Assembly (NCBI GenBank): GCA_030697205.1
Contig: JAUYQP010000057.1
Coordinates: 1 to 64,000 of the forward strand
Origin: Mycobacteriales bacterium
Lineage (GTDB): Bacteria; Actinomycetota; Actinomycetes; Mycobacteriales; SCTD01
Direction: 5' to 3'
DNA: 64,000 nucleotides
Part shown: positions 50,804-59,936 of the stretch, piece by piece
How positions within the stretch are numbered: position 1 is the stretch's first letter
How the letters are laid out: every line of letters begins with the position of its first letter
The notes under the pieces: model-generated
Told to the model about the DNA's origin: nothing
The model's database searches: none
What the model saw: only the letters and a program-made list of their open reading frames with translations
Program-made: the position numbers and the translations under genes

Positions 50804-51981
50804 GAGGTCTCCGCCCCGCTGCGCGGCTGAAGGGCGCGCAGCTGCTCGACGTGCGGGTGGAGCAGTGCCTTCATCGACCGGGCGAGCAGGCGCTCGACGT
50901 CGGAGACGTCCAGCGGGGCGCCGTGCAGGGTCGCCGCGGCGTCGGCTGCCCAGGCACCGACCCGCGCGTGCAGCGCCTTGATGGCGGACTCCAGTGGCGC
51001 CCGCTCCTGGTCCATCAGCCAGGCATCGACCTGACCTGCGACGAGCTCCTCCACCTCCGGTACGGCGGCCAGCCGCCGCTGGGTGGCGGCGTCCGCCGCG
51101 GAAGTGAGGGCCTCCAGTGACACGACGGTGGCGCCGGAGGCAGCAACGTCGGGACCGACCTGCGGCGGGAACCCCGCGTCGACGACCAGGACGGGCGTGG
51201 CGCGGTCGGGGAGCGCGGTGACGACGGCCTGTGGTGCGCCGGTGGCGACGACCACCGCGTCAGCGGTCGCGAGCGCCGAGGTGACGTCCGCCCAGGGCGT
51301 CCAGGCCACCTGCAGGTCGCCGGCCACCTCACGGCAGGTGGCGTCGGTGCGGTTGGCCAGCGACAGTCGGCTGTAGCCCGCCTTGCGCAGCGCGCGGACG
51401 GCGAGCCGGCCCGCGCCCCCGGATCCCAGCACCAGGACAGTGCCACCGCGGGGGACACCGCAGCTGCTGATGGCCTCAGCCACGGCGGGCCCGATCCCGG
51501 GGGTGCCGACCGCGATGCTCGTCGTCGCTCGTGCCTGCCGACCGGTGCGCAGGGCCAGCGCCGTTGCCTGGCCCAGAGTCCTCCCGAGCGTGCCAGTGCG
51601 CTCCGAGGCTGTCACCGACGCGCGCAACTGGCCGAGCACCTGGGTGTCGCCCAGGAGCAAGGAGTCCAGACCGCACGCGACCCGGAGCAGATGCCTGAGC
51701 GCCTCGGCATCCTCGTGGTGGTACCAACCGTCGGCGTGCATCCAGGTCGGCGCCACCGGGCAGGTGGAGGCGACCACGGCGGTCCACCGGGCGACGGCGT
51801 CCTCGCCGGCAAGGTAGAACTCCGTCCGGTTGCAGGTGGCCAGCGCGAGCACCTCGAGGTCGGGTGCCTGCCGCGCTGCCGCCGCCAGGAGCTCCCCGAC
51901 CTGCTGGGGAGTCACGGTGGCGGCAGCGCGGGCCTGGGCGCTGGCCGTGCGGTGGCTGATGCCGAGCACGTGCAGGGACAT
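50800..51981 (-). CDS. hemA: glutamyl-tRNA reductase (HemA) paralogue in the chemotaxis operon
   Basis: Full-length GluTR-family protein, 393 residues; the family makes glutamate-1-semialdehyde from glutamyl-tRNA, the first committed step to 5-aminolevulinate and haem. Catalytic Cys50 sits in LATCNRTEFY with Arg52; His97 lies in EALRHLLRVACGLDSLLLGD, where the usual GE is GD. The NADPH domain has VLVLGSGGAGRLAVRALRKA and ANRT, and the C-terminal dimerisation helix is present. ATG 51981 is 3 bases after the receptor stop and the end overlaps cheB. Its place next to a globin-containing receptor suggests local haem-precursor supply; a non-catalytic sensing role is the alternative. A housekeeping hemA is expected elsewhere but cannot be seen here. 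Confidence 0.92.
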   Translation of the reverse strand: MSLHVLGISHRTASAQARAAATVTPQQVGELLAAAARQAPDLEVLALATCNRTEFYLAGEDAVARWTAVVASTCPVAPTWMHADGWYHHEDAEALRHLLRVACGLDSLLLGDTQVLGQLRASVTASERTGTLGRTLGQATALALRTGRQARATTSIAVGTPGIGPAVAEAISSCGVPRGGTVLVLGSGGAGRLAVRALRKAGYSRLSLANRTDATCREVAGDLQVAWTPWADVTSALATADAVVVATGAPQAVVTALPDRATPVLVVDAGFPPQVGPDVAASGATVVSLEALTSAADAATQRRLAAVPEVEELVAGQVDAWLMDQERAPLESAIKALHARVGAWAADAAATLHGAPLDVSDVERLLARSMKALLHPHVEQLRALQPRSGAETS

Positions 51982-51984
51982 GGG

Positions 51985-54975
51985 CTAGACCGTGAACCTG
52001 TCCACGAGGTGCTGCAGGTCCGCAGCCATCTGGCTGAGCTCGCCTGCCGCGCGCTGCGTCTCCTCTGCGCCCTTGGCCGTGCCCTGCGCGGCCGTGGCCA
52101 CGCCGGTGATGTTCGCGGCGATCTCGCTGGACCCATGCGCCGCCTCGCTGACGTTGCGGGCGATCTCGTTGGTCGTGGCGGTCTGCTCCTCGACGGCGCT
52201 GGCGATCGACGACTGGATATCGTTGATCTGGCCGATGATGCTGGAGATCTGCTCGATCGCCTCGACGGCTCCACGGGTGTCGCCCTGGATCGCCTCGATC
52301 TTCTGCGAGATGTCCTCGGTCGCCTTGGCGGTCTCCTTGGCCAGCTCCTTGACCTCGTTGGCAACGACGGCGAAGCCCTTGCCCGCCTCACCGGCACGGG
52401 CGGCCTCGATGGTCGCGTTGAGCGCCAGCAGGTTGGTCTGCTGCGCGATGCTCGTGATGACCTTGATGACCTTGCCGATCTCGGCCGAGCTCTCGCCGAG
52501 CTTGGCAACCGTGGTGTTGGCCGTGCCGGCGACGTCGACGGCCTGACCGGCCACGCGGGCGGCGTCGGCAGCGTTCTTGGCGATCTCGGAGATCGACGCG
52601 GACATCTCCTCCGAGCCACCGGCGACGGTCTGCACGTTGACGTTGACCTGCTCGGCGGCCGCGGACACGACCCCCGCCTGGGTGGCGGTCTCCTCCGCGG
52701 CGCCGCCCATCTGCTGGCTCACGCCGTTGAGCTGCTCCGACGCCGAGGACAGCGACTGGGCGTTGAGGCCGATCGCGCTGATCGATCCGCGCAGCTCGGT
52801 GAAGAAGGTCTGCAGCGCGGTGCCCATCTGGCCGATCGCATCGGTGCCCGACACCGTGACGTCCTGGGTCAGGTCGCCGCCGGCCGCGGCGGTCACGACT
52901 GCGAGGATCGAGTCGACCTTGGCCTGCAGCACTGCTTGCGCGTCCTTCTCCGCGTCGGACTTGTGGATCCGCTCGAGGGCGGACGAGACCATCTGGCCGA
53001 TGTTGCGCAGCGCGTCGAGACGTCCTGTGCTCGGCTCGAGGGTCTCGGTGGCGAAGAAGTCCATGGTGCCGACGACCTCGCCCTGCAGCAGGATCGGGAA
53101 GCACACTCCCGACTTCACGCCGACGCGCTGGGCGACAGGAGCGCGCACGCAGTCAGTCATCTCGCCGATGTCCTTGGTGAAGAACAGGTCGCGCGACTTC
53201 CAGGCGCGTCCTGACAGGCCGACGCCCTCCTTGAAGGTGGCGGCGAGCGTGACCGCGTGGAACTCCGGGCCCGCGTCGCCCGACTCGTTCTGGAACTTCA
53301 GGGCCTGGTCGGCCTGGTCTACTGCCCAGTAGGAGCCGTAGGCCCAGCCGAACGCCGCCCGGACCGTGTCGAGCGCGACCTTGGTCGCCCCCTCGAAGGT
53401 GGTGGCGGTGGCGAGCGCCGCCAGTACCTGGCTGAGGGCGGCGCTGTCGGCAGCCGCCTCCTCGGCGGCCTTTGCCGTGCGGAGCTGCTCGGTGATGACC
53501 TCCCAGGTGGCCATCGCGCCGATGTAGTTGCCGTCCTTGTCGGTGATCGGCGAGACGAGTAGGTCAAGGGTCTCCGGGCCCACCTCGATGTTCGCGCGAC
53601 GGGGCAGGTTCTTGTCGTCGGCGAGGATCCCGCGCTGGTAGGCGGGGCTCTTGTGGAAGATGTCGAGGCTGCTGCCGACGATCGCGTCGGCGTCGATCGG
53701 CAGGTGGCCCTGGAGGGTCTTGAGGGTCTTGAGCGAGGCCGGGTTCATGTAGCGGATGACGAAGTCGCGGTCCGCAAACATCATGTTGGTAGGGCTGTTC
53801 TCCATCATCGAGGAGACGCGGGCCATCTCGTTCTCGAGGTGAAGCTTCTGGGTGATGACCTCCCAGGTGGCCATCGCGCCGATGTAGTTGCCGTCCTTGT
53901 CGCTGATCGGCGAGACCAGCAGGTCGAGGACTTCAGGGCCGACCTGGATGTTGGCGCGGCGCGGCAGGTTCTTGTCGTCGCTCAGGATGCCGCGCTGGTA
54001 GGCGGGGGTCTTGTGGAAGATGTCGAGGCTGCTGCCGACGATCTCGTCGACCGGGACCGGCAGGTGCTCCTGCAGGGTGCGGAGGGTCTCGAGCGAGGTC
54101 GGGTTCATGTAGCGGATCACGAAGTCGCGGTCCGCGAACATCATGTTGGTGGGGCTGTTCTCCATCATCGAGGAGACGCGGGCCATCTCGCTCTCGAGGC
54201 GGAGCTTGTCGGTGATGACCTCCCAGGTGGCCATCGCGCCGATGTGGTTGCCGACCTTGTCGTAGATCGGGGAGACGAGCAGGTCCAGGATCTCGGGGCC
54301 GACCTGGATGTTCGCGCGGCGCGGGAGCTTCTTGTCGTGCGACAGCAGGTCGCGCTGGTACGACGGGGTCTTGTGGAAGATGTCCAGGCTGCTGCCGACG
54401 ATCTCGTCGACCGCAACGGGCAGGTGCTCCTGCAGAGTGCGCAGGGTCTCGAGCGACGCCGGGTTCATGTAGCGGATGACGAAGTCGCGGTCGGCGAACA
54501 TGACGTTCGTCGGGGCGTTCTCGAGCATGGACTCGTAGCGCGCGGCGTCGCCGGCCTCGAACAAGGAGCCGTTGATCTCGTCGATGGTGGTCACGGTTCC
54601 TCCGGTGCTGCTGACGATGGACGGGGCGAGGGGGGCGACAACGGCGACGACGGCGCCGATGGTCGGCTCGTCGATCCCCAGCTCCTGGAGCGTGTCGACG
54701 AGGTGACCGGCGGTCCGGTCGAAGTGGTCCTGTGTGATGGATAGGTCGGCGTGCACCGCGGACATGGAGCGCCCGCGGTAGGGCTTCGGGCCGCCGAGGG
54801 CAGCGGCCAGGAACGTGACCTGCCTCTCCTGCAATCGGCCGAGGTCGACTCCTGTGAAGTACGGCGCAAGCTCGGGGTCGGCCAGCACCTTCTCGTAGAA
54901 GCGCTCCACGGCCAGGATGAGGGCGTCGTCGCCGCCGAGCAGGTCGAAGAGCGTGGTGGTGGTGCTGGTGGTCAT
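51985..54975 (-). CDS. soluble chemoreceptor: truncated haemoglobin-PAS3-GAF-HAMP-MA fusion
   Basis: 996 residues, no membrane segment. Residues 9-125 are a group I truncated haemoglobin: Tyr27 (B10) in [10 protein letters not shown], Leu48 and Gln52 (E7, E11) in [16 protein letters not shown], proximal His75 (F8) in [11 protein letters not shown], as in mycobacterial GlbN. Three 120-residue PAS repeats (about 150-509) share [13 protein letters not shown] and IFHK. A GAF domain (about 520-650), a HAMP-like linker ([19 protein letters not shown]) and a methyl-accepting domain with tip [20 protein letters not shown] follow. ATG 54975 is chosen for AGGAG 6 bases upstream and the globin start. 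No C-terminal CheR-docking pentapeptide. Likely an O2, NO or CO taxis receptor; ligand unproven. Confidence 0.93.
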   Translation of the reverse strand: MTTSTTTTLFDLLGGDDALILAVERFYEKVLADPELAPYFTGVDLGRLQERQVTFLAAALGGPKPYRGRSMSAVHADLSITQDHFDRTAGHLVDTLQELGIDEPTIGAVVAVVAPLAPSIVSSTGGTVTTIDEINGSLFEAGDAARYESMLENAPTNVMFADRDFVIRYMNPASLETLRTLQEHLPVAVDEIVGSSLDIFHKTPSYQRDLLSHDKKLPRRANIQVGPEILDLLVSPIYDKVGNHIGAMATWEVITDKLRLESEMARVSSMMENSPTNMMFADRDFVIRYMNPTSLETLRTLQEHLPVPVDEIVGSSLDIFHKTPAYQRGILSDDKNLPRRANIQVGPEVLDLLVSPISDKDGNYIGAMATWEVITQKLHLENEMARVSSMMENSPTNMMFADRDFVIRYMNPASLKTLKTLQGHLPIDADAIVGSSLDIFHKSPAYQRGILADDKNLPRRANIEVGPETLDLLVSPITDKDGNYIGAMATWEVITEQLRTAKAAEEAAADSAALSQVLAALATATTFEGATKVALDTVRAAFGWAYGSYWAVDQADQALKFQNESGDAGPEFHAVTLAATFKEGVGLSGRAWKSRDLFFTKDIGEMTDCVRAPVAQRVGVKSGVCFPILLQGEVVGTMDFFATETLEPSTGRLDALRNIGQMVSSALERIHKSDAEKDAQAVLQAKVDSILAVVTAAAGGDLTQDVTVSGTDAIGQMGTALQTFFTELRGSISAIGLNAQSLSSASEQLNGVSQQMGGAAEETATQAGVVSAAAEQVNVNVQTVAGGSEEMSASISEIAKNAADAARVAGQAVDVAGTANTTVAKLGESSAEIGKVIKVITSIAQQTNLLALNATIEAARAGEAGKGFAVVANEVKELAKETAKATEDISQKIEAIQGDTRGAVEAIEQISSIIGQINDIQSSIASAVEEQTATTNEIARNVSEAAHGSSEIAANITGVATAAQGTAKGAEETQRAAGELSQMAADLQHLVDRFTV
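53449..54528 (-). repeat. three tandem 360-base PAS-coding repeats
   Basis: Units 54528-54169, 54168-53809 and 53808-53449 encode near-identical 120-residue PAS domains. Nucleotide identity is high (for example the block TGACCTCCCAGGTGGCCATC recurs every 360 bases), implying recent duplication or gene conversion. Confidence 0.85.
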
Positions 54976-55055
54976 GAGCTGCTCCTGGCTGGTGCGGGCA
55001 GGGGGGATGAGAAGGGGGAGGGGTGGCTGCTCCTCCGACGGGACCGGTCCACGGG

Positions 55056-55505
55056 TCACGTGTCTGCGCGGCGTGGTGAGGGCACGTCGATGGTCTTGGC
55101 GGGGTCAAGCACCAGCAGCAAGTGGCCCTCGAGCTTGTAGACCCCCTCGATGAGGTCCCGAGCCGGGCCGCCGAGGTTCTCCGGGGCGTTCTCGAAGGTC
55201 CGGTCGTCCACCTCGACGACGTCGCCGATCTGGTCCACGAGCAGGCTCACCGCGCCGTCGTCGGTGCGGACGACGACGTTCATCGGGTCGACGCCGTCCT
55301 CGCGGTCGGGCAGGTCCAGCCGCCGGCGCAGGTCGATCGCGGTCACGATCTGACCCCGCAGGTTGATCAGGCCACGGATGACGGGGGAGGCCAGCGGGAC
55401 ACGGACCATGTCCTGGTAGAGCAACACCTCCTGGACCTCGCGGACCCAGATGCCGAAGTACAGATCACCGGCGTAGAAGGTGCAGTACTGCCGCTCGTCG
55501 CTCAT
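55056..55505 (-). CDS. cheW: chemotaxis coupling protein CheW
   Basis: Couples receptor to CheA. 149 residues, single CheW SH3-like domain: [55 protein letters not shown] and [17 protein letters not shown] 55505 is one base after the cheA stop; the receptor start lies 80 bases on. Confidence 0.96.
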   Translation of the reverse strand: MSDERQYCTFYAGDLYFGIWVREVQEVLLYQDMVRVPLASPVIRGLINLRGQIVTAIDLRRRLDLPDREDGVDPMNVVVRTDDGAVSLLVDQIGDVVEVDDRTFENAPENLGGPARDLIEGVYKLEGHLLLVLDPAKTIDVPSPRRADT

Positions 55506-55506
55506 C

Positions 55507-57849
55507 TCAGGCTCCGATCGCGAGGGGAGCGGGGACGGCGTCGCCGACCACGGCGGCCACGTCGAGCAGGTCGGTCACCCGGCCCTGGAGGATGGCGGAG
55601 CCGAGCATCCCGCGACGGGAGCCGACCCGTTCGATGACCAGGTGCTCCTCGACGATGTCGACGATCTCGTCCACGACCAGCCCGACGTTGCGACCGTCGA
55701 CGCTGTGGACGACCACCTGCAGGACTTCGTGCTCCTCGACGCTCCGCGGCACGCCCAAGGCGTCGCAGACGTGCACGAGCGGCATGATCTGGCCCCGGTA
55801 CTGGACGACGTCACGTCCGCCGCTCCGCTCGACCGAGCTCGCGGGGACCTCCTCGAGGCGGGCGACCAGGGAGAGGGGCACAGCGACCCGGGTGTCGAGC
55901 CCGAGCCGCAGCACCACCAGAGCCTGGGCGGCCTCGTCGCCGGCGGCAGCCGACGCAGCGCTGCTGAGCGCGGCGCGCTCGCGGTTCTCGGAGACGACCT
56001 TCGCCTGCTGGGCAAGGCCGAGGACGTCCAGGATGAGGGCCAGCCGGCCGTCGCCCATGATGGTTGCGCCGGCGAAGGTCGCGATGCCCTTGAGCTGGCG
56101 ACCGAGCGGCTTGACGACGATCTCCTCGGTGTCGCTGACGCCCTCGACCACGAGCCCGAACTGCCGGTCGTCCGCCTGAAGCACGACGATGTTCATCACG
56201 TCACCGGCCTCCTCGCGGTCGCCGAGCCCCAGCTCGTGGCGGAGGTCGACGAGCGGCAGCAGGTTGCCGCGCAGCCGGTAGACGGGCGTGTCGTGGATCA
56301 TCTCCACAGCGGTGCGCGCCTGCTCACCCTCGAGGCGGACCAGCTCCAGCAGGTTGACCTGCGGGATCGCGTAGCGGTCGCCGCCGGTCACGACGATCAG
56401 CGCCGGGATGATCGCGAGGGTCAGGGGGATGCGGATGCGGAGCGTGGTGCCCTGCCCCGGCCGAGGCTGCAGGTCGACGGTTCCACCGATCTTCTCGATG
56501 CTGGTCTTGACCACGTCCATGCCCACACCGCGGCCGGACACGTTGGTGACTGCGGCGGCCGTGCTGAAGCCGGGCAGGAAGATCAGGTTGGCGATCTCGC
56601 GGTCGCTCATGCGGGCGGCCTGGTCGACGCTCAGCAGGTTGCGCTCGACGGCACGGCTGCGCACGCGCTCGAGGTTGATGCCCGCGCCGTCGTCGGTGAT
56701 CTCGATGTTGACCTGGCCACCCTCGTGGAAGGCCCGCAGCAGCAGTGTCCCCTCGGCTGGCTTGCCGGCGGCGACGCGCGCCTCGGGGGACTCGATGCCG
56801 TGGTCCACCGAGTTGCGCACGATGTGAGTGAGCGGGTCCTTGATCGCTTCGATGATGGTCTTGTCGAGCTCGGTCTCCTCGCCCTCCATCTCGATGCGGA
56901 CCTGCTTGCCCAGCTGGTGGGACAGGTCGCGGACGACGCGGGGGAACTTGCTCCACACGGTGCCGACCGGCTGCATGCGCGTCTTCATGACGCCCTCCTG
57001 CAGCTCGCTGGTGACCAGGTTCAGCCGCTGTGAGGTGGTGATGAAGTCCGGCTCGCTGTCGGCCCGAGTGAACTGCAGGACGCGGTTGCGGGCCAGGACG
57101 AGCTCTCCGACGAGGTTCATCAGCTTGTCGAGCAGGGCGACGTCGACGCGGATCGACTGGTCCGAGACGTGGGAGCGGGCCTCGGCCTGCGCGTGCAGAG
57201 CGTCGGCGAGGTCGCGAGGCTGCAGCGTGCCCTCCTCGATGAGGAGCTGCCCCAGCGGCCGCAGGTCCCCGTCCTCCTGCGCCTGGACGGCGCGAGCGAT
57301 GTCGTCGGGCTCAACCTCGTGCCGCGCGAGCAGGATGTCGCCCAGGCGGGCGGTCTCGTCGTCCGTTCCCGTGGCGGCCGGAGCCATGTCGACCGGTGCG
57401 TCGACCGGTGCGCCGGCCGGTGCGCCAGCCGGCGCCGCCACGACCGCGAGCCGTGCCTCAGGGGGGGAGCAGAGCCGGCCGAGCTCGGCGACGAGCGCGC
57501 TGTAGTCGCCGTCGCCCTCCTCGGCGGTCGTCTCGATGGAGGCGAGGATGCCGCGCACCGCGTCGACCATCTGCAGGAGACCGCTGGTGATGTCGGCATC
57601 GAAGGTCAGCTCGTGGTCGCGCAGTTTGCTCAGCAGGTTCTCGCCGACGTGCGCGACCGCCTCGAGCTTGCTGAAGCCCAGGAAGCCGCAGGTGCCCTTG
57701 ATGGTGTGGATCGTGCGGAAGATGCTGGAGAGCGTCGCGGTGTCGTCGGGGGTGCGCTCGAGGGCGACCAGGTCCTGGTCGAGGCGGTCGAGGTTCTCGT
57801 AGGACTCGACCAGGAACTCCTGGACGACCTCGTCGTTGCTCTCGTTCAC
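55507..57849 (-). CDS. cheA: chemotaxis histidine kinase CheA with MshEN-like insertion and two CheW domains
   Basis: 780 residues. HPt domain with phospho-His48 in FRTIHTIKGTCGFLGF. Where a P2 domain is usual, residues about 168-222 carry two tandem 24-residue motifs (RLGDILLARHEVEPDDIARA and PLGQLLIEEGTLQPRDLADA) of the MshEN/GspE-N type, which bind c-di-GMP in some ATPases. P3 dimerisation and P4 kinase follow: N box HIVRNSVDHGIE, G1 DDGAG, G2 SGRGVGMDVV. Two CheW-like domains end the protein (ALIVVTGGDRYAIPQVNLL; VVLRLGLDTRVAVPLSLVAR). GTG 57849 has AAGGTG 5 bases upstream. First gene of cheA-cheW-receptor-hemA-cheB, behind a sigma-28-like promoter. Confidence 0.96.
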   Translation of the reverse strand: MNESNDEVVQEFLVESYENLDRLDQDLVALERTPDDTATLSSIFRTIHTIKGTCGFLGFSKLEAVAHVGENLLSKLRDHELTFDADITSGLLQMVDAVRGILASIETTAEEGDGDYSALVAELGRLCSPPEARLAVVAAPAGAPAGAPVDAPVDMAPAATGTDDETARLGDILLARHEVEPDDIARAVQAQEDGDLRPLGQLLIEEGTLQPRDLADALHAQAEARSHVSDQSIRVDVALLDKLMNLVGELVLARNRVLQFTRADSEPDFITTSQRLNLVTSELQEGVMKTRMQPVGTVWSKFPRVVRDLSHQLGKQVRIEMEGEETELDKTIIEAIKDPLTHIVRNSVDHGIESPEARVAAGKPAEGTLLLRAFHEGGQVNIEITDDGAGINLERVRSRAVERNLLSVDQAARMSDREIANLIFLPGFSTAAAVTNVSGRGVGMDVVKTSIEKIGGTVDLQPRPGQGTTLRIRIPLTLAIIPALIVVTGGDRYAIPQVNLLELVRLEGEQARTAVEMIHDTPVYRLRGNLLPLVDLRHELGLGDREEAGDVMNIVVLQADDRQFGLVVEGVSDTEEIVVKPLGRQLKGIATFAGATIMGDGRLALILDVLGLAQQAKVVSENRERAALSSAASAAAGDEAAQALVVLRLGLDTRVAVPLSLVARLEEVPASSVERSGGRDVVQYRGQIMPLVHVCDALGVPRSVEEHEVLQVVVHSVDGRNVGLVVDEIVDIVEEHLVIERVGSRRGMLGSAILQGRVTDLLDVAAVVGDAVPAPLAIGA

Positions 57850-57900
57850 AGGGCACCTTCGACCAGCGGCAGGCCCCAGCACGTCAGCGTCATGCGCTGC

Positions 57901-57927
57901 TCATCGGGCAGCCGGACGCGTCTGTGA
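57901..57927 (-). promoter_or_regulatory. sigma-28-like promoter of the cheA operon
   Basis: Minus strand: TCAC (57927-57924), 15 bases, CCCGATGA (57908-57901); predicted leader about 45 bases. It would place cheA, cheW, the globin receptor, the HemA paralogue and cheB under flagellar sigma control. The rest of the 179-base gap to cheY shows no second clear match for the opposite strand. Confidence 0.6.
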
Positions 57928-58028
57928 CGCATCAGGCAGAAGATGGGTCACCGGGAGGGGGCGCGTGGCCCACTGGGACTACCCGCGTTTGGTCGGTGCC
58001 GCTCCTCACACGCCCTCGGAGGGGACCG

Positions 58029-58442
58029 ATGTGGTGGGAGCCCGTTCCCGACGAGAGGTTCACCGACGTGCGTGCCTTGGTGCTCGACGACTCCCGCGCC
58101 ATGCGCATGGTGCTCGCCCGCCTGCTCGAGGAGCGCGGCTGGGAGGTCGTCCAGGCAGGCGACGGTGAGGAGGGCCTGCGCGTCCTGGCTGAGGGTCCGA
58201 TGCCGCAGCTGGCGCTGGTCGACTGGAACATGCCTGTGATGAACGGCCTGGACTTCGTCCGCGCCTGTCGCAAGGACGCCGCCTGCGCGGACCTCACGCT
58301 GGTCATGGTGACCACCGAGAGCGAGCACTCGCAGGTCGTGCGGGCCCTGGCGGCCGGGGCGCACGAGTACGTGTTCAAGCCCTTCACCCCCGAGGCGCTC
58401 CTGGGCAAGCTCAGCATGCTCGGCCTTTCCGTGGGGGCGTAG
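58029..58442 (+). CDS. cheY: CheY-type response regulator of the chemotaxis island
   Basis: Receiver-only protein, 137 residues: ALVLDDSRAMRMVLARLLEE, phospho-Asp in LALVDWNMPVMNGLDF, Thr in MVTTES, Lys in VFKPFTPE. ATG 58029 has GGAGGGG 4 bases upstream; GTG 58068 would give a more typical short N-terminus. Divergent from cheA and 2 bases before cheR. A second CheY gene lies at 36100. Confidence 0.93.
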   Translation: MWWEPVPDERFTDVRALVLDDSRAMRMVLARLLEERGWEVVQAGDGEEGLRVLAEGPMPQLALVDWNMPVMNGLDFVRACRKDAACADLTLVMVTTESEHSQVVRALAAGAHEYVFKPFTPEALLGKLSMLGLSVGA

Positions 58443-58444
58443 CC

Positions 58445-59263
58445 GTGCCTCTCGCCCAGAGCGACTTCACCTACATCAGCCAGCTGGTGCGGCAGCGCGC
58501 CGCCATCGTGCTCGAGGTCGGGAAGGAGTACCTCGTGGAGTCGCGGCTCACGCCACTGGCGACGAGCGAGTCGCTCGACGGCATCTCGGGTCTGGTCGCC
58601 GGCCTGCAGGCGGACCGCACCGGCCGCCTCGCGTCGAAGGTCGTCGACGCCATGACGACCAACGAGACCCTGTTCTTCCGCGACGGGCACCCGTTCGACA
58701 CGTTGCGCACCATCGTGTTGCCGGAGCTCATGAAGGCCAGGTCCGCGGCTCGACGGCTCTCCATCTGGTGCGGGGCCTCCTCCAGCGGCCAGGAGCCCTA
58801 CACCCTCGCGATGGTTCTGAAGGAGACGCTGCCGCCCGGGTTCGGCTGCGACCTGCTGGCCACGGACGTGAACGAGGAGATGCTCGAGCGCACCCGCAAG
58901 GGCACGTACAGCCAGCTCGAGGTCAACCGCGGACTGCCGATCACCTCGCTGGTGAAGCACTTCGACAAGGAGGGCACGTCCTGGCAGGTCAAGCCGGAGC
59001 TCCGGTCCATGATCCAGACCAAGAACGTCAACCTCGCTACGTGCTTCCCCTCGATGGGGCCTTTCGACCTGGTGTTCCTGCGCAACGTGCTCATCTACTT
59101 CGACCTGGGTACCAAGCGTGAGGTGCTCCAGCAGGTCCGCAGGGTCCTCCGACCGGACGGCTACCTGTTCCTGGGCGGGGCCGAGACGACGATCAACGTC
59201 GACGACAGCTGGCAGCGGGTCACCCTCGGCCAGTCCACCGCTTACCGCCCCAAGGATCCCTGA
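58445..59263 (+). CDS. cheR: chemotaxis methyltransferase CheR
   Basis: Methylates receptor glutamates from S-adenosylmethionine. 272 residues: helical N-domain with VVDAMTTNETLFFRDGHPFD, SAM domain with LSIWCGASSSGQEPYTLAM, LLATDVNEEMLERTRKG and DLVFLRNVLIYFD. No TPR extension. GTG start two bases after cheY. Confidence 0.96.
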   Translation: MPLAQSDFTYISQLVRQRAAIVLEVGKEYLVESRLTPLATSESLDGISGLVAGLQADRTGRLASKVVDAMTTNETLFFRDGHPFDTLRTIVLPELMKARSAARRLSIWCGASSSGQEPYTLAMVLKETLPPGFGCDLLATDVNEEMLERTRKGTYSQLEVNRGLPITSLVKHFDKEGTSWQVKPELRSMIQTKNVNLATCFPSMGPFDLVFLRNVLIYFDLGTKREVLQQVRRVLRPDGYLFLGGAETTINVDDSWQRVTLGQSTAYRPKDP

Positions 59264-59324
59264 CGGGGGAGACCAGCACGGGCTGCGTACGTGACAGCGA
59301 TCCTACGGGTGCGAGGATCGGTGG

Positions 59325-59936
59325 ATGACGACGAACGCGCTCACTCACGTGGACTTCTGGTTCGACCCGCTCTGCCCCTGGGCCTGGATCACCAGCCGCT
59401 GGGTGCTCGAGGTGGAGAAGGTGCGCGAGCTCAGCGTCACCTGGAACGTCATGAGCCTCGCGGTGCTCAACGACGGGCGTGAGCTCCCCGAGCAGTACCT
59501 CGAGATGATGAAGAAGGCCTACGGCCCGGTGCGTGTCTGCATCGCCGCACGCGAGCACACCGACGACCTGCTGCCGCTCTACACCGCGATCGGCACCCGC
59601 ATCCACCACGACAAGGTCGAGCTCGACGATCCGCAGCTGCTGGTAGGGGCGCTCAAGGAGGTCGGGCTCCCGACCGAGCTGGCGTCCGCCGCGACCGACG
59701 CCTCGCTCGACGAGGCGTTGCGCGCCGAGCACCACCGCGGCATGGACCCGGTAGGCATGGACGTCGGCACCCCCGTCCTGCACGTCGACGGGACCGCCTT
59801 CTTCGGCCCGGTCCTCTCGCGGATCCCGCGCGGCGAGGACGCCGGCAGGGTCTGGGACGGCGCGGTGCTGCTCGCCGGCTACCCGCACTTCTACGAGCTC
59901 AAGCGCACCCGCACCGAGGGGCCGGACTTCTCGTGA
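59325..59936 (+). CDS. Rv2466c-like mycothiol-dependent DsbA-family oxidoreductase
   Basis: 203 residues, thioredoxin fold with helical insertion. Active site CPWA in [16 protein letters not shown], then [10 protein letters not shown] and the cis-Pro segment [20 protein letters not shown]. Rv2466c is a mycothiol-dependent reductase implicated in nitro-prodrug activation and redox defence. ATG 59325. Its GTGA junction with the aldehyde dehydrogenase gene suggests co-transcription. A 5' fragment of the same gene lies at 49542 beside pepN, on the other side of the chemotaxis island. Confidence 0.94.
   Translation: MTTNALTHVDFWFDPLCPWAWITSRWVLEVEKVRELSVTWNVMSLAVLNDGRELPEQYLEMMKKAYGPVRVCIAAREHTDDLLPLYTAIGTRIHHDKVELDDPQLLVGALKEVGLPTELASAATDASLDEALRAEHHRGMDPVGMDVGTPVLHVDGTAFFGPVLSRIPRGEDAGRVWDGAVLLAGYPHFYELKRTRTEGPDFS

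Noticed and set aside
54976-55059. 28-residue N-terminal extension of the receptor reaching the cheW stop
   Set aside because: The ATG at 54975 has an AGGAG site and starts at the globin; the extension is Pro-rich and lacks a ribosome site.
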